From DASXHY01 sp035552155 (GTDB lineage: Bacteria > Verrucomicrobiota > Verrucomicrobiia > Limisphaerales > DASXHY01): a DNA stretch of 64,000 bases. The first letter of the stretch is position 1, and each line of letters opens with the position of its first letter. The DNA lies in assembly GCA_035552155.1 (NCBI GenBank), contig DASZLX010000043.1, forward strand, positions 124,001 to 188,000, given 5' to 3'. This document shows, in pieces, positions 51,719 through 60,259 of the stretch. A program made the translations under genes and the position numbers. The notes beneath the pieces are model-generated. The model worked only from the letters and a program-made list of their open reading frames with translations. It did no database searches and had not been told where the DNA came from.

Positions 51719-53838
51719 GCGACGGAAAGTTTGTCTTTGCCCAGTGCCGCGAGGATGCGCTGCGGTGTCATGGGCAGGCTGTTGACGCGGACGCCGAGCG
51801 CGTTGGCAACGGCGTTGGCGATGGCTGCGGCGGTCGGAATGGTGGAGGGTTCGCCGATGCCGATGACCCCGCGTTCCGGCATGTCGAACAAAATAATCTC
51901 GATCTCGGGCACGTCGCCCAGGCCGGTGAGTTTGTAAGTCTCGAAATTGGGGTTCAGCATCACGCCCGAGTTTTTGTCCATCACACGTTCTTCATAGAGC
52001 GCATAGCCCATGCCCATGATGACGCCGCCGTTCAACTGGCTTTCACACGTGAGCCGGTTCAAAATCAGGCCGCCGTCCTGCACCACCAAAACTTTTTTCA
52101 CGCGCACAAAACCGGTTTCGGTGTCCACGTCCACCTCGGCGAATTGCACCCCGCCAGTGTTGCTGCTGGACAAGCCCTCCTGCCATTCGCCCTGGGTCAG
52201 GAGCGGATTCACACCGAGTTTTTTACACGCCGCTTTCCAATGATCGCCGCGCGCGTCAGCCACGCCAGTCTGTTGCTGCAAAGCCTCCAGCGCTTTCCTG
52301 CAAGTATCCAGAATCGCCGGTGAAACAGAAGGCGAAGTGCTGCTGCCGCCGCTGCCGCCGGATGGAGGAAAACGCGTATCGCCGATGCGCACCGTGATCT
52401 GCTCCGGCTTCAATCCGAAAATATCCGCCGCGATCAACGCGATATAAGTTCTTGTTCCCGTGCCGAGATCCTGCGTGCCGCAGCGAATTTCCACGCTGCC
52501 ATCGGGATGAATTTCCGCTTCCGCCCGGGTCCCGCGGCCGCCGCCGCCCCAGGCTGAGCCCGCGCAACCGACACCCGTTTTGACCACGCCCGGTGAACTG
52601 CCCGGTTTTTTATATTTTTCCTTCCAGCCGAATTTTTCCGCGCCCAGCTTATACTGTTTCTGGCGAATCTCCCAACCGGGCGTGCGGGTGTCGTTCTTGA
52701 TGCGGAACTCGACCGGGTCGAGGCCCATTTTCACCGCCAAATCATCCATGATGGATTCCATGCCGAAGGAGGAGGGCGGGCAGGACGGTGCGCGAAAGGC
52801 GCGAGCCGAACCGGCGTTGACGTTCACGCCGGCTTGTTTCACGCGCGTATTCGGCACGTGATAAATATAAGGTGCGCGCAAGGCCACTCCCGAACCGCCG
52901 CCTTCGCTGGAACCACTCGCGCCGACGCCGGCCGTGCCGTAATTGTCGAAATCAAAGGCATGCAGCGTGCCGTCCTCTTTCGCGCCGAGTTTGATTTTTT
53001 GAAAACTTGAGGGGCGATTGCCGACAGCGAGCGCCTGGTCGAAACGGGTCAACATGATCCGGACTGGCGCCTTGGCGGCCTTGGACAATTGGGCGGCAAT
53101 GATGCCTTCCACACCGGGACCAAATTTTGCGCCAAATCCGCCGCCCATGAACTCAGAAATGACCCGCACCTGGCTGGCGGGCAGCTTCAGGCTTTGCGAT
53201 AAACCATCGTGAACGCTCGTGATGCCCTGGGTGGAAGCCCAGCACGTGACGCCTTCATCCGTCCACGACACCGTATTCCCGTGGGTTTCCAGCGGGTTAT
53301 GAATTTGCACCGGCGTTGTGTAAAATCCTTCCACAACGGCCGCACATTCACCGAACGCCTTATCCACATCGCCATTAGATCTCTCACCTGGCTTGGAAAG
53401 GTTCGGCGTATCGGCCCATACCCGAGGCGCGTCCGGCTCTTTCGCGTCCTCCTCACGCACTACATACGGCAATTCTGTCGCCTCAATCGCAATGGCCTTC
53501 AACGCATCCAGGCAGGCTTGCTTCGAGGTTCCCGCGACACCGGCGATTTCTTCGCCGTAATAGCGCATGGTGACGTCCGATCCGTTCTTCTGGCGTTCCT
53601 CGACCGCGGGGGCGAGCACCACCGCCTTGATGCCCGGAATTTTCATCGCTGGATCCAAATTGATCTTCGTTAATTTCGCCATCGCCCATTTCGAGCGCAA
53701 AACCATGCCGTAAAGCCAGCCGTCGGGTTGGACGTCGGACGGATATTTCGCCGCGCCGCTGACTTTGAGCGGCCCGTCGATGCGGGCGTGATGGGAGCTG
53801 ATGTAATTGTTTTTTTCAGGCCACGTCGGCATAAGCAA
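51715..53838 (-). CDS. paoC: PaoC-like molybdopterin subunit of aldehyde oxidoreductase
   Basis: 707 aa with the xanthine-oxidase-family fold that binds molybdopterin cytosine dinucleotide. Visible parts: KVSGAAKYPSDVQ, FMGGGFGAKFGPGVE, AFRAPSCPP, GTGTRTYIALIAADIFG, the GGSGGSSTSPS loop and the catalytic Glu in GIGEPSTIPTAAAIAN. It oxidises aldehydes or aromatic aldehydes in known relatives; the substrate here is open. The gene overlaps the 2Fe-2S gene by 23 bp, and ATG 53832 (MPTWPEKN) is a possible start. No signal peptide: co-export with the Tat-tagged subunit is expected. Confidence 0.9.
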   Translation of the reverse strand: MLMPTWPEKNNYISSHHARIDGPLKVSGAAKYPSDVQPDGWLYGMVLRSKWAMAKLTKINLDPAMKIPGIKAVVLAPAVEERQKNGSDVTMRYYGEEIAGVAGTSKQACLDALKAIAIEATELPYVVREEDAKEPDAPRVWADTPNLSKPGERSNGDVDKAFGECAAVVEGFYTTPVQIHNPLETHGNTVSWTDEGVTCWASTQGITSVHDGLSQSLKLPASQVRVISEFMGGGFGAKFGPGVEGIIAAQLSKAAKAPVRIMLTRFDQALAVGNRPSSFQKIKLGAKEDGTLHAFDFDNYGTAGVGASGSSEGGGSGVALRAPYIYHVPNTRVKQAGVNVNAGSARAFRAPSCPPSSFGMESIMDDLAVKMGLDPVEFRIKNDTRTPGWEIRQKQYKLGAEKFGWKEKYKKPGSSPGVVKTGVGCAGSAWGGGGRGTRAEAEIHPDGSVEIRCGTQDLGTGTRTYIALIAADIFGLKPEQITVRIGDTRFPPSGGSGGSSTSPSVSPAILDTCRKALEALQQQTGVADARGDHWKAACKKLGVNPLLTQGEWQEGLSSSNTGGVQFAEVDVDTETGFVRVKKVLVVQDGGLILNRLTCESQLNGGVIMGMGYALYEERVMDKNSGVMLNPNFETYKLTGLGDVPEIEIILFDMPERGVIGIGEPSTIPTAAAIANAVANALGVRVNSLPMTPQRILAALGKDKLSVA

Positions 53839-54475
53839 TGACCTCGGTTTTTGAAATTTTCGCGACGCCGGCCGCTTTGAGCGCGGCCTCGAGGATGCGC
53901 GGATACGTTCCGCAACGGCACAAATTGCCCGAACACGCGTGCCGCACCTGCGCTTCGGTCGGTTTGGGATGCTGTTTCAACAAGGCCGTTACGCTCATCA
54001 CGAAACCCGGCGTGCAATAACCGCACATGAGCGCGTCCTGCTCCACGAATGCCTCCTGCACCTTGCTCAACTTTCCTGGCTCGCCCAGTCCCTCGACGGT
54101 CGTAATTTTCTTTCCCTGCGCCTCGATCGCGAGCATCGAGCAGGAATAAACCAGCTTTTCATCAACCAGCATCGAGCAGGCGCCGCACGTCGCGCGGTCG
54201 CAAACCTCCTTGGTGCCGGTCAGGGGTGTCATGTTCCGCAGCGCGTCGAGCAGCGTCACCCGCGGTTCCACCTGAAGTTTTATCGTCTTGCCGTTGACCT
54301 TGAGCGTGATCGGCACGGCTTCCGGTCCGACGATTTTTTCCTGGTTCGCTTTTTCCAACTCTGCGGCCACCGCATCCACCTGCGCGGTCGCGGCGACGGC
54401 GGCGGAGGTTCCGAAGGTCTTGAGAAATGCGCGGCGGGAAACAGAAAATCCATCTTTTGAACTAGACTCACTCAT
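53816..54475 (-). CDS. paoA: PaoA-like 2Fe-2S subunit with Tat signal
   Basis: A 219-aa iron-sulfur subunit. The Tat motif SRRAFLKTFGTSAAVAATA marks it for folded export, carrying the partner subunits to the periplasm. Plant-type cluster: CDRATCGACSMLVDEKLVYS then C; second cluster: CGYCTPGF and CSGNLCRCGTY. It is first of a unit in the order paoA-paoC-paoB, where E. coli has paoA-paoB-paoC. No Moco maturation factor (PaoD/XdhC) is seen in the window. Confidence 0.92.
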   Translation of the reverse strand: MSESSSKDGFSVSRRAFLKTFGTSAAVAATAQVDAVAAELEKANQEKIVGPEAVPITLKVNGKTIKLQVEPRVTLLDALRNMTPLTGTKEVCDRATCGACSMLVDEKLVYSCSMLAIEAQGKKITTVEGLGEPGKLSKVQEAFVEQDALMCGYCTPGFVMSVTALLKQHPKPTEAQVRHACSGNLCRCGTYPRILEAALKAAGVAKISKTEVIAYADVA

Positions 54476-54626
54476 AGTGTTCGAGGTTCAGCACAACTGC
54501 CTTTGACGGGACACGCCGCCAGGTGGTTACAGCAAGCGCGCGCATCCATCTTCGGCAACCGTAAATCCCAAGCCGGGATTTGCAAGAGATTTCCGCCAGT
54601 CAAAATTTTTTACGACGGAACGCGGC

Positions 54627-55343
54627 TTAGAACAAACTCTGGCTCGGTCCGCACAATTCGTTAAGGCTTACGTAAAGATTATTGGCCGGAATGGTTTGCC
54701 CGAAACGTCCCAGGAAGATATTACGCTCGCCGCTGGCCTCCCAGCGCAATTTCAGCAACGGCTCGGAAACCCGGGAGCCATTATTGAGCGCCACCGTGAA
54801 CAGGCTCGTATGGGCGCGCGGTTGGTAGGCGAGCGATTCGCCGCAATTGCCCATATTGCATTTGTCCAACGGGGCGGTCCTGACCGAGAGAAAATTTCCC
54901 GCCGAAAACGCGTAGCCCTGGTCCGACTTGGTGAATTGCAGCGGCGCCACCCGTGTCTGCAGTTTCGCGGGATGAAAATCGGCCTGGCTGGACTTGAGCC
55001 AGGCCAGCAAGGCATCGCGCTGGGTTTGCGTGGCATTTTGCGGAAGATAGACGACGGCATCGCCGGATTTGGAATCCGTTTCTGCCAGATTATCCGGCGA
55101 ATCTTGCAGCACGGCGATTTTCAATCCGCTGAAATCGGTTCCGTTGAAACTGCCGCCCGTGAAATCCCACGCGCGCGCCATGCAGCGCCCTTCCTGCGGC
55201 GACTCGCTCGAAACCACGCACGGCCCGGCATAGACTTCGCACGAATGAAGTTCCAGCACGCTGCCGCGAGGTGCCTCACCGGCGAAAGCGGCGTTGAGAG
55301 TGAATCCCACAAATCCTGCGAAAAGGAGGGCGAATTTTTTCAT
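54627..55343 (-). CDS. Secreted DUF1326-like protein
   Basis: 238 aa with a signal peptide (KKFALLFAGFVGFTLNAAFA). The mature start GSVLELHSCEVYAGPCVV and WDFTGGSFNGTDFSGLKIAV resemble DUF1326 proteins, which have a conserved Cys-containing opening. Seven Cys remain after cleavage (SCEVYAGPC, RC, CNMGNC, LC), suitable for disulfides or copper. Function unknown; it stands alone between the oxidoreductase operon and a divergent lipoprotein gene. Confidence 0.65.
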   Translation of the reverse strand: MKKFALLFAGFVGFTLNAAFAGEAPRGSVLELHSCEVYAGPCVVSSESPQEGRCMARAWDFTGGSFNGTDFSGLKIAVLQDSPDNLAETDSKSGDAVVYLPQNATQTQRDALLAWLKSSQADFHPAKLQTRVAPLQFTKSDQGYAFSAGNFLSVRTAPLDKCNMGNCGESLAYQPRAHTSLFTVALNNGSRVSEPLLKLRWEASGERNIFLGRFGQTIPANNLYVSLNELCGPSQSLF

Positions 55344-55507
55344 AACACGGTGCTTGGATTGTCAGGGATAACTACACCCGCAATCCGTTTCCTGCCAGCT
55401 CTATTTTGATGGCAAGCCGCGTACGAGCGCGGTTCGAGGGCCTTTTGCCGAAATCAGTTGGGCGCGGAAGAATGTCCTCGTTTCCGTCTTCATCCTCGAA
55501 ATTCAAA

Positions 55508-55520
55508 GACGAAAAGGGGT
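55508..55520 (+). promoter_or_regulatory. Shared upstream motif GACGAAA(A)GGGGTC, copy 1
   Basis: GACGAAAAGGGGTCGTTAG stands about 75 bp before the DUF2959-like lipoprotein start. A near-identical copy (GACGAAAGGGGTCCTAACTA) lies before the small membrane gene at 56530. It may be the upstream box of a non-housekeeping promoter; this is inferred from the two copies. Confidence 0.4.
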
Positions 55521-55597
55521 CGTTAGGGTTTTCTTTACCGACTTATTGAGCAGACTACCCCATTTTCGCAAATTCGCTCTTTGTGTAATACGGAAGC

Positions 55598-56365
55598 ATG
55601 GCATCCAAAAAATCAACTACCGCAGACCGGCACGGTTTCGTGCGCGCGCTTCAAATTTCCATCGGCGCCTTTGCGTTGCTCCATTTCAGTGGCTGCACGA
55701 CGGGGAATTACAAAAACGCCGACGCCGCCAGCGAGAGCCTGCGGAGAGCGTCGCTGCAAATTGACGCCGAAAACCGGTGCATCGATGTCACGCTGGCCGA
55801 GCTTGACGATCTGGTGAACAAACCCGCGCCCGACTTGAAGCCGCAATATAAGGCTTTCAGCGCCTCCCTCGAGCGTTTGGTGGGCTCGGCGCAACGGGCG
55901 GATAAAGCCGCCGCCGTGGCGACTCAAAAGAGCAAAGATTATTTTCAAAACTGGGACAAGGAAACCGCCACCATAAATTTTGAGGCCGTTCGCGACCAAA
56001 GCGTGTCTCGAAAGACACAGGTAAGTAACGAATTCAATACAGTGAATCAGCGTTATCGTGAAAATCAGGCCGTTATCCAGCCGCTTATTTCCTACCTGCA
56101 AGACATCCGCACGGCGCTCAGTACCGACCTCACTGCGGGCGGCCTCCAATCGGTGAAACCGCTTGTTGAAAATGCCGAACAAAACGCGCGCAAGGTGCAA
56201 TCCGCGCTGGCGCGTTTGACCACCGATCTGGCCGCGTCGCAATCGCAATTGTCTTCCTTTGTACCGCCGGAAAACGATGCCAGGGGAGGCGTTGCCAACA
56301 GGGAAGAGACCACCCAACAGCACGCGCAATCATCCCAGGTGAGCGTGTCCGGTCAGCCCAATTGA
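55598..56365 (+). CDS. DUF2959-like lipoprotein, coiled coil
   Basis: A 255-aa envelope protein. N-terminal helix ALQISIGAFALLHFSGC ends in a lipobox-like FSGC; the remainder is a long helical, heptad-rich stretch (ESLRRASLQIDAENRCIDVT, later VKPLVENAEQNARKVQSALA). The extent and the T-x-x-E-L-x-x-L pattern fit DUF2959 proteins, whose role is not established. It is followed by a terminator that covers its stop codon. Confidence 0.7.
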   Translation: MASKKSTTADRHGFVRALQISIGAFALLHFSGCTTGNYKNADAASESLRRASLQIDAENRCIDVTLAELDDLVNKPAPDLKPQYKAFSASLERLVGSAQRADKAAAVATQKSKDYFQNWDKETATINFEAVRDQSVSRKTQVSNEFNTVNQRYRENQAVIQPLISYLQDIRTALSTDLTAGGLQSVKPLVENAEQNARKVQSALARLTTDLAASQSQLSSFVPPENDARGGVANREETTQQHAQSSQVSVSGQPN

Positions 56366-56386
56366 GAAGGCTCATTGGGCCTTTTT
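56356..56386 (+). terminator. Rho-independent terminator of the DUF2959-like gene
   Basis: GCCCAAT (56356-56362) pairs with ATTGGGC (56374-56380), separated by 11 nt, and CTTTTT follows. The stop codon TGA (56363) lies in the loop. Confidence 0.85.
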
Positions 56387-56468
56387 CGCCCCCGCAAAAC
56401 GCCCGCGGAAGCCAGCTTTGCCTGCTGGACATACCGTTTTCAAACAGGACAATTTTGTCTCCGAAAAG

Positions 56469-56481
56469 GACGAAAGGGGTC
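56469..56481 (+). promoter_or_regulatory. Shared upstream motif GACGAAAGGGGTC, copy 2
   Basis: GACGAAAGGGGTCCTAACTA lies 49 bp before the start at 56530 and matches copy 1 at 55508 with one base less in the A-tract. Position relative to the gene suits a promoter element. Confidence 0.4.
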
Positions 56482-56529
56482 CTAACTAGCTCTTTTTTGG
56501 CTTGGCCCGCCCTATGCTAAAAGCCAGCC

Positions 56530-56703
56530 ATGAAAGTAGCAGCCAAAGAAGAAGATCGTAAAGCTCTCGACTACTTCACCTCCACAATCATTCCGTGTCA
56601 GACCCTCCGGGCCGTCGCCGCATTCACGCTGAAGCATGCGGTGTTGCTCATTGGTTTCGCAGCGGGAGTGATGGCGCTGGTGCGCTTCGTGTTGGCGGAC
56701 TGA
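56530..56703 (+). CDS. Tiny membrane protein (57 aa)
   Basis: MKVAAKEEDRKALDYFTSTI, then a hydrophobic helix (HAVLLIGFAAGVMALVRFVL) and stop. ATG 56530 follows the shared GGGGTC motif. The charged head plus single helix is a common form for small stress or envelope regulators. No family recognised. Confidence 0.6.
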   Translation: MKVAAKEEDRKALDYFTSTIIPCQTLRAVAAFTLKHAVLLIGFAAGVMALVRFVLAD

Positions 56704-56776
56704 AGATCGTTGGTTTCGGTGTTTCAACGCAGGCCGTGCGCAGTGCGCCGGCGGGCAATTGGCTCAGGGAAAGACA

Positions 56777-56986
56777 TTGAAAGAGTTAAATCCATTTCAG
56801 GTTTCCGGTGTATTGGTCGGTAACCCGCAATTCAATCGGCGCGAACGATTCAAAAAGATTTTTTTCGCGGTGCTCGCGGTCCACGTTCTCCTGTTCCTGA
56901 CGCTCCTGATTCAAGGCTGCCGTAGCGGTCAGCAAACAACCGTGCCCGAGGCGCCGGATTCAGGCATGGTTGCGGTTCATAACTGA
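56777..56986 (+). CDS. Small anchored protein, possibly a truncated LysM-type protein
   Basis: A 69-aa protein from TTG 56777, chosen for the AGGGAAA ribosome site 8 bp before it. Reads KELNPFQVSGVLVGN, FNRRERFKKIFFAVL, then helix AVHVLLFLTLLIQGC and a short PEAPDSG tail. This head-helix-QGC layout resembles N-termini of verrucomicrobial LysM proteins, but no LysM domain follows in any frame, so it may be shortened. Lipoprotein anchoring at the Cys is possible. Confidence 0.5.
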   Translation: MKELNPFQVSGVLVGNPQFNRRERFKKIFFAVLAVHVLLFLTLLIQGCRSGQQTTVPEAPDSGMVAVHN

Positions 56987-57055
56987 CTCGCCCCGCGGAG
57001 CCTGTGCCAGCCGACACAGGATACTCCGACTTTTCCGCGAAATCCATCCCTCGCC

Positions 57056-57313
57056 TTACCGTTCAGTGATGCGGCTGCGGCGTTTAAGCCGGGAGATCAT
57101 GACGTCCGCCACCGTCGTCTTCAAAAGTCTTTGCGCTGCCGCCAGGGCATCATCCAGGCAGGCGCACTCCTCAAGTTCGGCTTCGTTGAGATTTTTCTCG
57201 TTGGTTAACAGATGAGCGGCGGCGCAACATTCCGCGCGCATGGCTTCGATTTGAAACGCCACCTGAGCGGCGCGGCCGATTGGTAAAATCACTTTGCTTT
57301 TGTTTACTCTCAC
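57056..57313 (-). CDS. Hypothetical protein (85 aa)
   Basis: From GTG 57313: VNKSKVILPIGRAAQVAFQ, ECCAAAHLLTNEKNLNEAEL, ECACLDDALAAAQRLLKTTV. Helical, acidic-rich, with four Cys. The composition is protein-like and the opposite strand offers nothing better. No known domain, no clear ribosome site. Confidence 0.45.
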   Translation of the reverse strand: MRVNKSKVILPIGRAAQVAFQIEAMRAECCAAAHLLTNEKNLNEAELEECACLDDALAAAQRLLKTTVADVMISRLKRRSRITER

Positions 57314-57396
57314 GCGATGAACATTGCCCGGCCTCGGGGTCCCGTCATTCAGAACGCCGCTGATTTTAGGCTAGGTGTTTGTCTGACACCGCCAAA

Positions 57397-58074
57397 TCAT
57401 TTCGGCAGGAAAGGCCGCACGCGATCAGCCAGCAGCTTGTAGCCTTCCGCGTTGAAGTGCAGCCGGTCCGGCTCGAACAATTCCGGGCGCGGTTTGCCAT
57501 CCTGGTCCAGCACCATGTCCCACGTGTCGCAATATTGCAGGTGCGGGGTTTGCTTCGTGAAGTCTTTCACCAGGTTATCGAGCGTCTGCTCCTTATCATG
57601 CTGCGCCCAGCGCAAGGGCGTGGAGTTCCAGCCGATGAAAACAATTTCCGTGTCCGGCAATTTCGCGTGCACCGTTTTGACGAAGTCCTGGTAATCATGG
57701 AACACTTCCTCCGGCGATTTGCCGTTGGCAATGTCATTGCCGCCGGCGCGAAGGAAAATCAGCTTCGGCTCATACGGAAACAGGATCCGGTCCGCAAAAT
57801 GAGTGATGTCCACAATCTCACAACCACCGACACCGCGCCGAAACACGGGCTGGTTGGGAAACGTCTGCGCGAGACTGGTCCACTTACGGATCATGGACGA
57901 GCCCGTGAACAAAATCGCGTGCTGCGGAGGAGGATTGGTGCGGTCGGAAGCTTCGAAAGCGGCGACTTCTTTTTCCCACTGGGCGAAGTTGTGATGTTTT
58001 TCGGCGGCGAGGCCCTGGGTGAAGGTCGCGAGTGTGATAAAACCGACCAGCGCGAATAATGGGATGCGTTTCAT
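57397..58074 (-). CDS. Secreted GDSL/SGNH-family esterase
   Basis: 225 aa with signal peptide KRIPLFALVGFITLATFTQGLAA. Block I is ILFTGSSMIRKW (Ser nucleophile), block II FRRGVGGCEIVD, block III LRAGGNDIANGKSPEEVF and block V DRLHFNAEGYKLLADRV, so the catalytic set is complete. Members deacylate carbohydrate or lipid esters; the substrate is unknown. The RAYT unit starts about 80 bp upstream of it. A small hairpin GGTGTTTGTCTGACACC (57374-57390) follows its stop. Confidence 0.85.
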   Translation of the reverse strand: MKRIPLFALVGFITLATFTQGLAAEKHHNFAQWEKEVAAFEASDRTNPPPQHAILFTGSSMIRKWTSLAQTFPNQPVFRRGVGGCEIVDITHFADRILFPYEPKLIFLRAGGNDIANGKSPEEVFHDYQDFVKTVHAKLPDTEIVFIGWNSTPLRWAQHDKEQTLDNLVKDFTKQTPHLQYCDTWDMVLDQDGKPRPELFEPDRLHFNAEGYKLLADRVRPFLPK

Positions 58075-58154
58075 TTTTCGATTGAATAGGCCAAAAGCGA
58101 GGTGGGGAAAAGGAGATTCTTAATGAAACCCCAGCTCGGATTCGCCGATACCCG

Positions 58155-58192
58155 GTAGCCGCCGACGTAAGGAGGCGGATTTGGATAATCAC
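58155..58192 (+). repeat. REP-like element, left of the RAYT gene
   Basis: Core GTAGCCGCCGACGTAAGGAG plus GCGGAT (58155-58180), then TTGGATAATCAC. A degenerate partial copy (GGTAGCGGATTTTGGGATAA, about 58200) follows directly. The core is repeated in inverted orientation at 58843-58868 with 24 of 26 bases equal. Confidence 0.85.
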
Positions 58193-58219
58193 GATAGCTG
58201 GTAGCGGATTTTGGGATAA

Positions 58220-58828
58220 TCACACCAGCCCGGGTGAAGCATCCTCCGGGAGAGTTTCCGCCTCCCGCTGCGCAACGTACAATTTCCAGAAAATTTCCCA
58301 AAAATCCTCCATCAACGGATGAAGACTCGGATAACCCGGCACAATGGCGCCATGAAATCCCCATTCAACGCTGGATTCCACAATTTTTGCGCGGACTGGG
58401 TTTTGAAGGATATAGTAACAAACCTTTCCGAAAGCATTCCGTCGACGTTCTTCCTCCCGGAGCACGTGATCGTAAGATTGATGTTGCCAGGCGCGTCCGT
58501 TGCCCAGAGCTGGTTCCAAGTGTGTGCGGAGAAATTTCATCGCATTGAGCTGATTGCTTGCGAGACGCAGTCCCATCCACATGAAATGAAGATGGTCAGG
58601 CATTAAACAGTAAGCGGGGCAGAATAATTCCTCACGAGCGGCCGCGTGCAGCATTAATTCGCGGAATCTGGAATGAAATTGTTCATCGAGCCATCCTCTG
58701 GCCCGATCCTCAAGGGTTAGCGTCCAAAAGACGACCGCGTGTCCTTTGTAATTGTGGTTTTCCAACCGTGGTAACTTTCGCTTGGGAACAAAGGGCACGA
58801 AGAAAATGTTATCGAGCACATTCCACAA
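58220..58828 (-). CDS. REP-associated tyrosine transposase (RAYT / TnpA-REP, Y1 family)
   Basis: A 202-aa HUH single-strand DNA endonuclease of the IS200-like superfamily. Seen: YKGHAVVFWTLTLEDR, the HUH motif MPDHLHFMWMG, KFLRTHLEPALG, the probable catalytic Tyr in HQSYDHVLREEER and CYYILQNPVRAKIV. RAYTs in other bacteria cleave and spread the REP palindromes that flank them; here REP-like repeats lie on both sides in inverted orientation. The start ATG lies 15 bp from the right repeat. It looks intact. Confidence 0.9.
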   Translation of the reverse strand: MWNVLDNIFFVPFVPKRKLPRLENHNYKGHAVVFWTLTLEDRARGWLDEQFHSRFRELMLHAAAREELFCPAYCLMPDHLHFMWMGLRLASNQLNAMKFLRTHLEPALGNGRAWQHQSYDHVLREEERRRNAFGKVCYYILQNPVRAKIVESSVEWGFHGAIVPGYPSLHPLMEDFWEIFWKLYVAQREAETLPEDASPGLV

Positions 58829-58842
58829 TTCAAGTCTCGGTG

Positions 58843-58868
58843 ATCCGCCTCCTTATGTCGGTGGCTAC
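58843..58868 (-). repeat. REP-like element, right of the RAYT gene, overlapping the fumC stop
   Basis: Minus-strand reading GTAGCCACCGACATAAGGAG plus GCGGAT. It inverts the copy at 58155-58180 and, with it, brackets the RAYT gene. The TAG inside its first bases is the stop codon of fumC. Confidence 0.85.
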
Positions 58869-60259
58869 AAACCCGGCTCTGTCTGGCTTTTTGCGTCCAG
58901 CAATTTACCGAGCTTCTCCTGGTCCAACCCGGAAATCTCCAGCGCCACTTCGCGCACCGTCCGCTTGGTTTCGTACGCGATCTTCGCGATTTTCGCCGCT
59001 TGGTCGTAGCCAATCTCGGGCGCGAGGGCGGTACACATGGCCAGGCTTTGCTCGATATTGGATTCGCATTTTTCCGCGTCAGCTTCCAGCCCGGCCACAC
59101 AGCGTCGCGCGAACACCCGGCTGGCGTTGGTCAAAAGCCCAATCGCCTGGAGCAAATTATACGCGGCGACCGGCAGCATCGTGTTCAATTCAAAATTTCC
59201 AAACGTGCCGGCAAAGGTCACCACCGCGTCGTTCCCGATGACCTGCGCGCCCACCTGGATCACCATCTCGCACATGACGGGATTCACCTTGCCCGGCATG
59301 ATGGATGAGCCGGGTTGCGTGGCGGGTAATTTGATTTCGCCCAGGCCGCAACGCGGTCCCGAGCCGAGCCAGCGGATGTCGTTGGCGATTTTAATCAGGC
59401 TCACGGCCACGGTTTTTAGTGCGCCGCTGGTTTCGACGAAGGCGTCGATCGAACCTTGCGCGGCAAAATGATTCGGCGCCTCGCGCAACGGCAATCGGGT
59501 TTCCGCGGCGATGCTTTCAATCGTCCGGCGCGCAAATTCGACGTGTGTATTGATGCCAGTGCCCACCGCCGTGCCGCCCAGCGGGAGCTCGCCGAGATGC
59601 GACCCAATACCGCGCAGCCGCTCGATCGCATGTTCCACTTGGCTGGCGTACCCTCCGAATTCCTGGCCGAGGCGAATCGGCGTGGCGTCCTGCAAATGCG
59701 TGCGGCCAATCTTGAGGATGGAATCAAACTCCTTCGCCTTTTTGGCGAGCGCCAATTGCAACTCGCTCAACGCCGGAATCAATCCATTCGCAATCCCATC
59801 CAGCGTCGCGATGTGAATCGCCGTCGGGATGACGTCGTTGGAAGATTGCCCGCGATTCACGTGGTCATTGGGGTGAATCGATTTGTCGCCGCGTTTGCCA
59901 CCGTTGATTTCAGCGGCGCGATTGGCGATGACCTCATTCGCGTTCATGTTCGTGGACGTGCCAGAACCGGTCTGAAAAATATCCACCACAAATTGGGAAT
60001 CCCACTTACCTTCGATGACTTCCTGCGCGGCATTTTGGATGGCCTGGGAAAGCGGAGCGGGCAACAGGCCCAAGGCTGTGTTGGTGGCCGCGGCATTTTT
60101 TTTGATCAATCCCAGGGCGCGAATGAACTGCCGCGAAAAGCGCAAATCGCTGATCGGAAAATTTTCGACCGCGCGCGCCGTTTGCGCGCCGTAATAGGCC
60201 TCGGCCGGCACTCGCATTTCGCCCATCGAATCCGCCTCGGTTCGGAAGTCTGTTTTCAC
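58865..60259 (-). CDS. fumC: Class II fumarase
   Basis: A 464-aa (usual about 465) iron-independent fumarate hydratase of the TCA cycle. Signature GSSIMPGKVNPVMCE, TSTNMNANEVIANRA, GRTHLQDATPI and the C-terminal fumarase domain (RTVREVALEISGLDQEKL) are present. The last residues SQTEPGL and the TAG stop come from the edge of the REP element, so the tail may have been trimmed or replaced by the insertion. It is divergent from the class I fumarase genes. Confidence 0.96.
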   Translation of the reverse strand: MKTDFRTEADSMGEMRVPAEAYYGAQTARAVENFPISDLRFSRQFIRALGLIKKNAAATNTALGLLPAPLSQAIQNAAQEVIEGKWDSQFVVDIFQTGSGTSTNMNANEVIANRAAEINGGKRGDKSIHPNDHVNRGQSSNDVIPTAIHIATLDGIANGLIPALSELQLALAKKAKEFDSILKIGRTHLQDATPIRLGQEFGGYASQVEHAIERLRGIGSHLGELPLGGTAVGTGINTHVEFARRTIESIAAETRLPLREAPNHFAAQGSIDAFVETSGALKTVAVSLIKIANDIRWLGSGPRCGLGEIKLPATQPGSSIMPGKVNPVMCEMVIQVGAQVIGNDAVVTFAGTFGNFELNTMLPVAAYNLLQAIGLLTNASRVFARRCVAGLEADAEKCESNIEQSLAMCTALAPEIGYDQAAKIAKIAYETKRTVREVALEISGLDQEKLGKLLDAKSQTEPGL

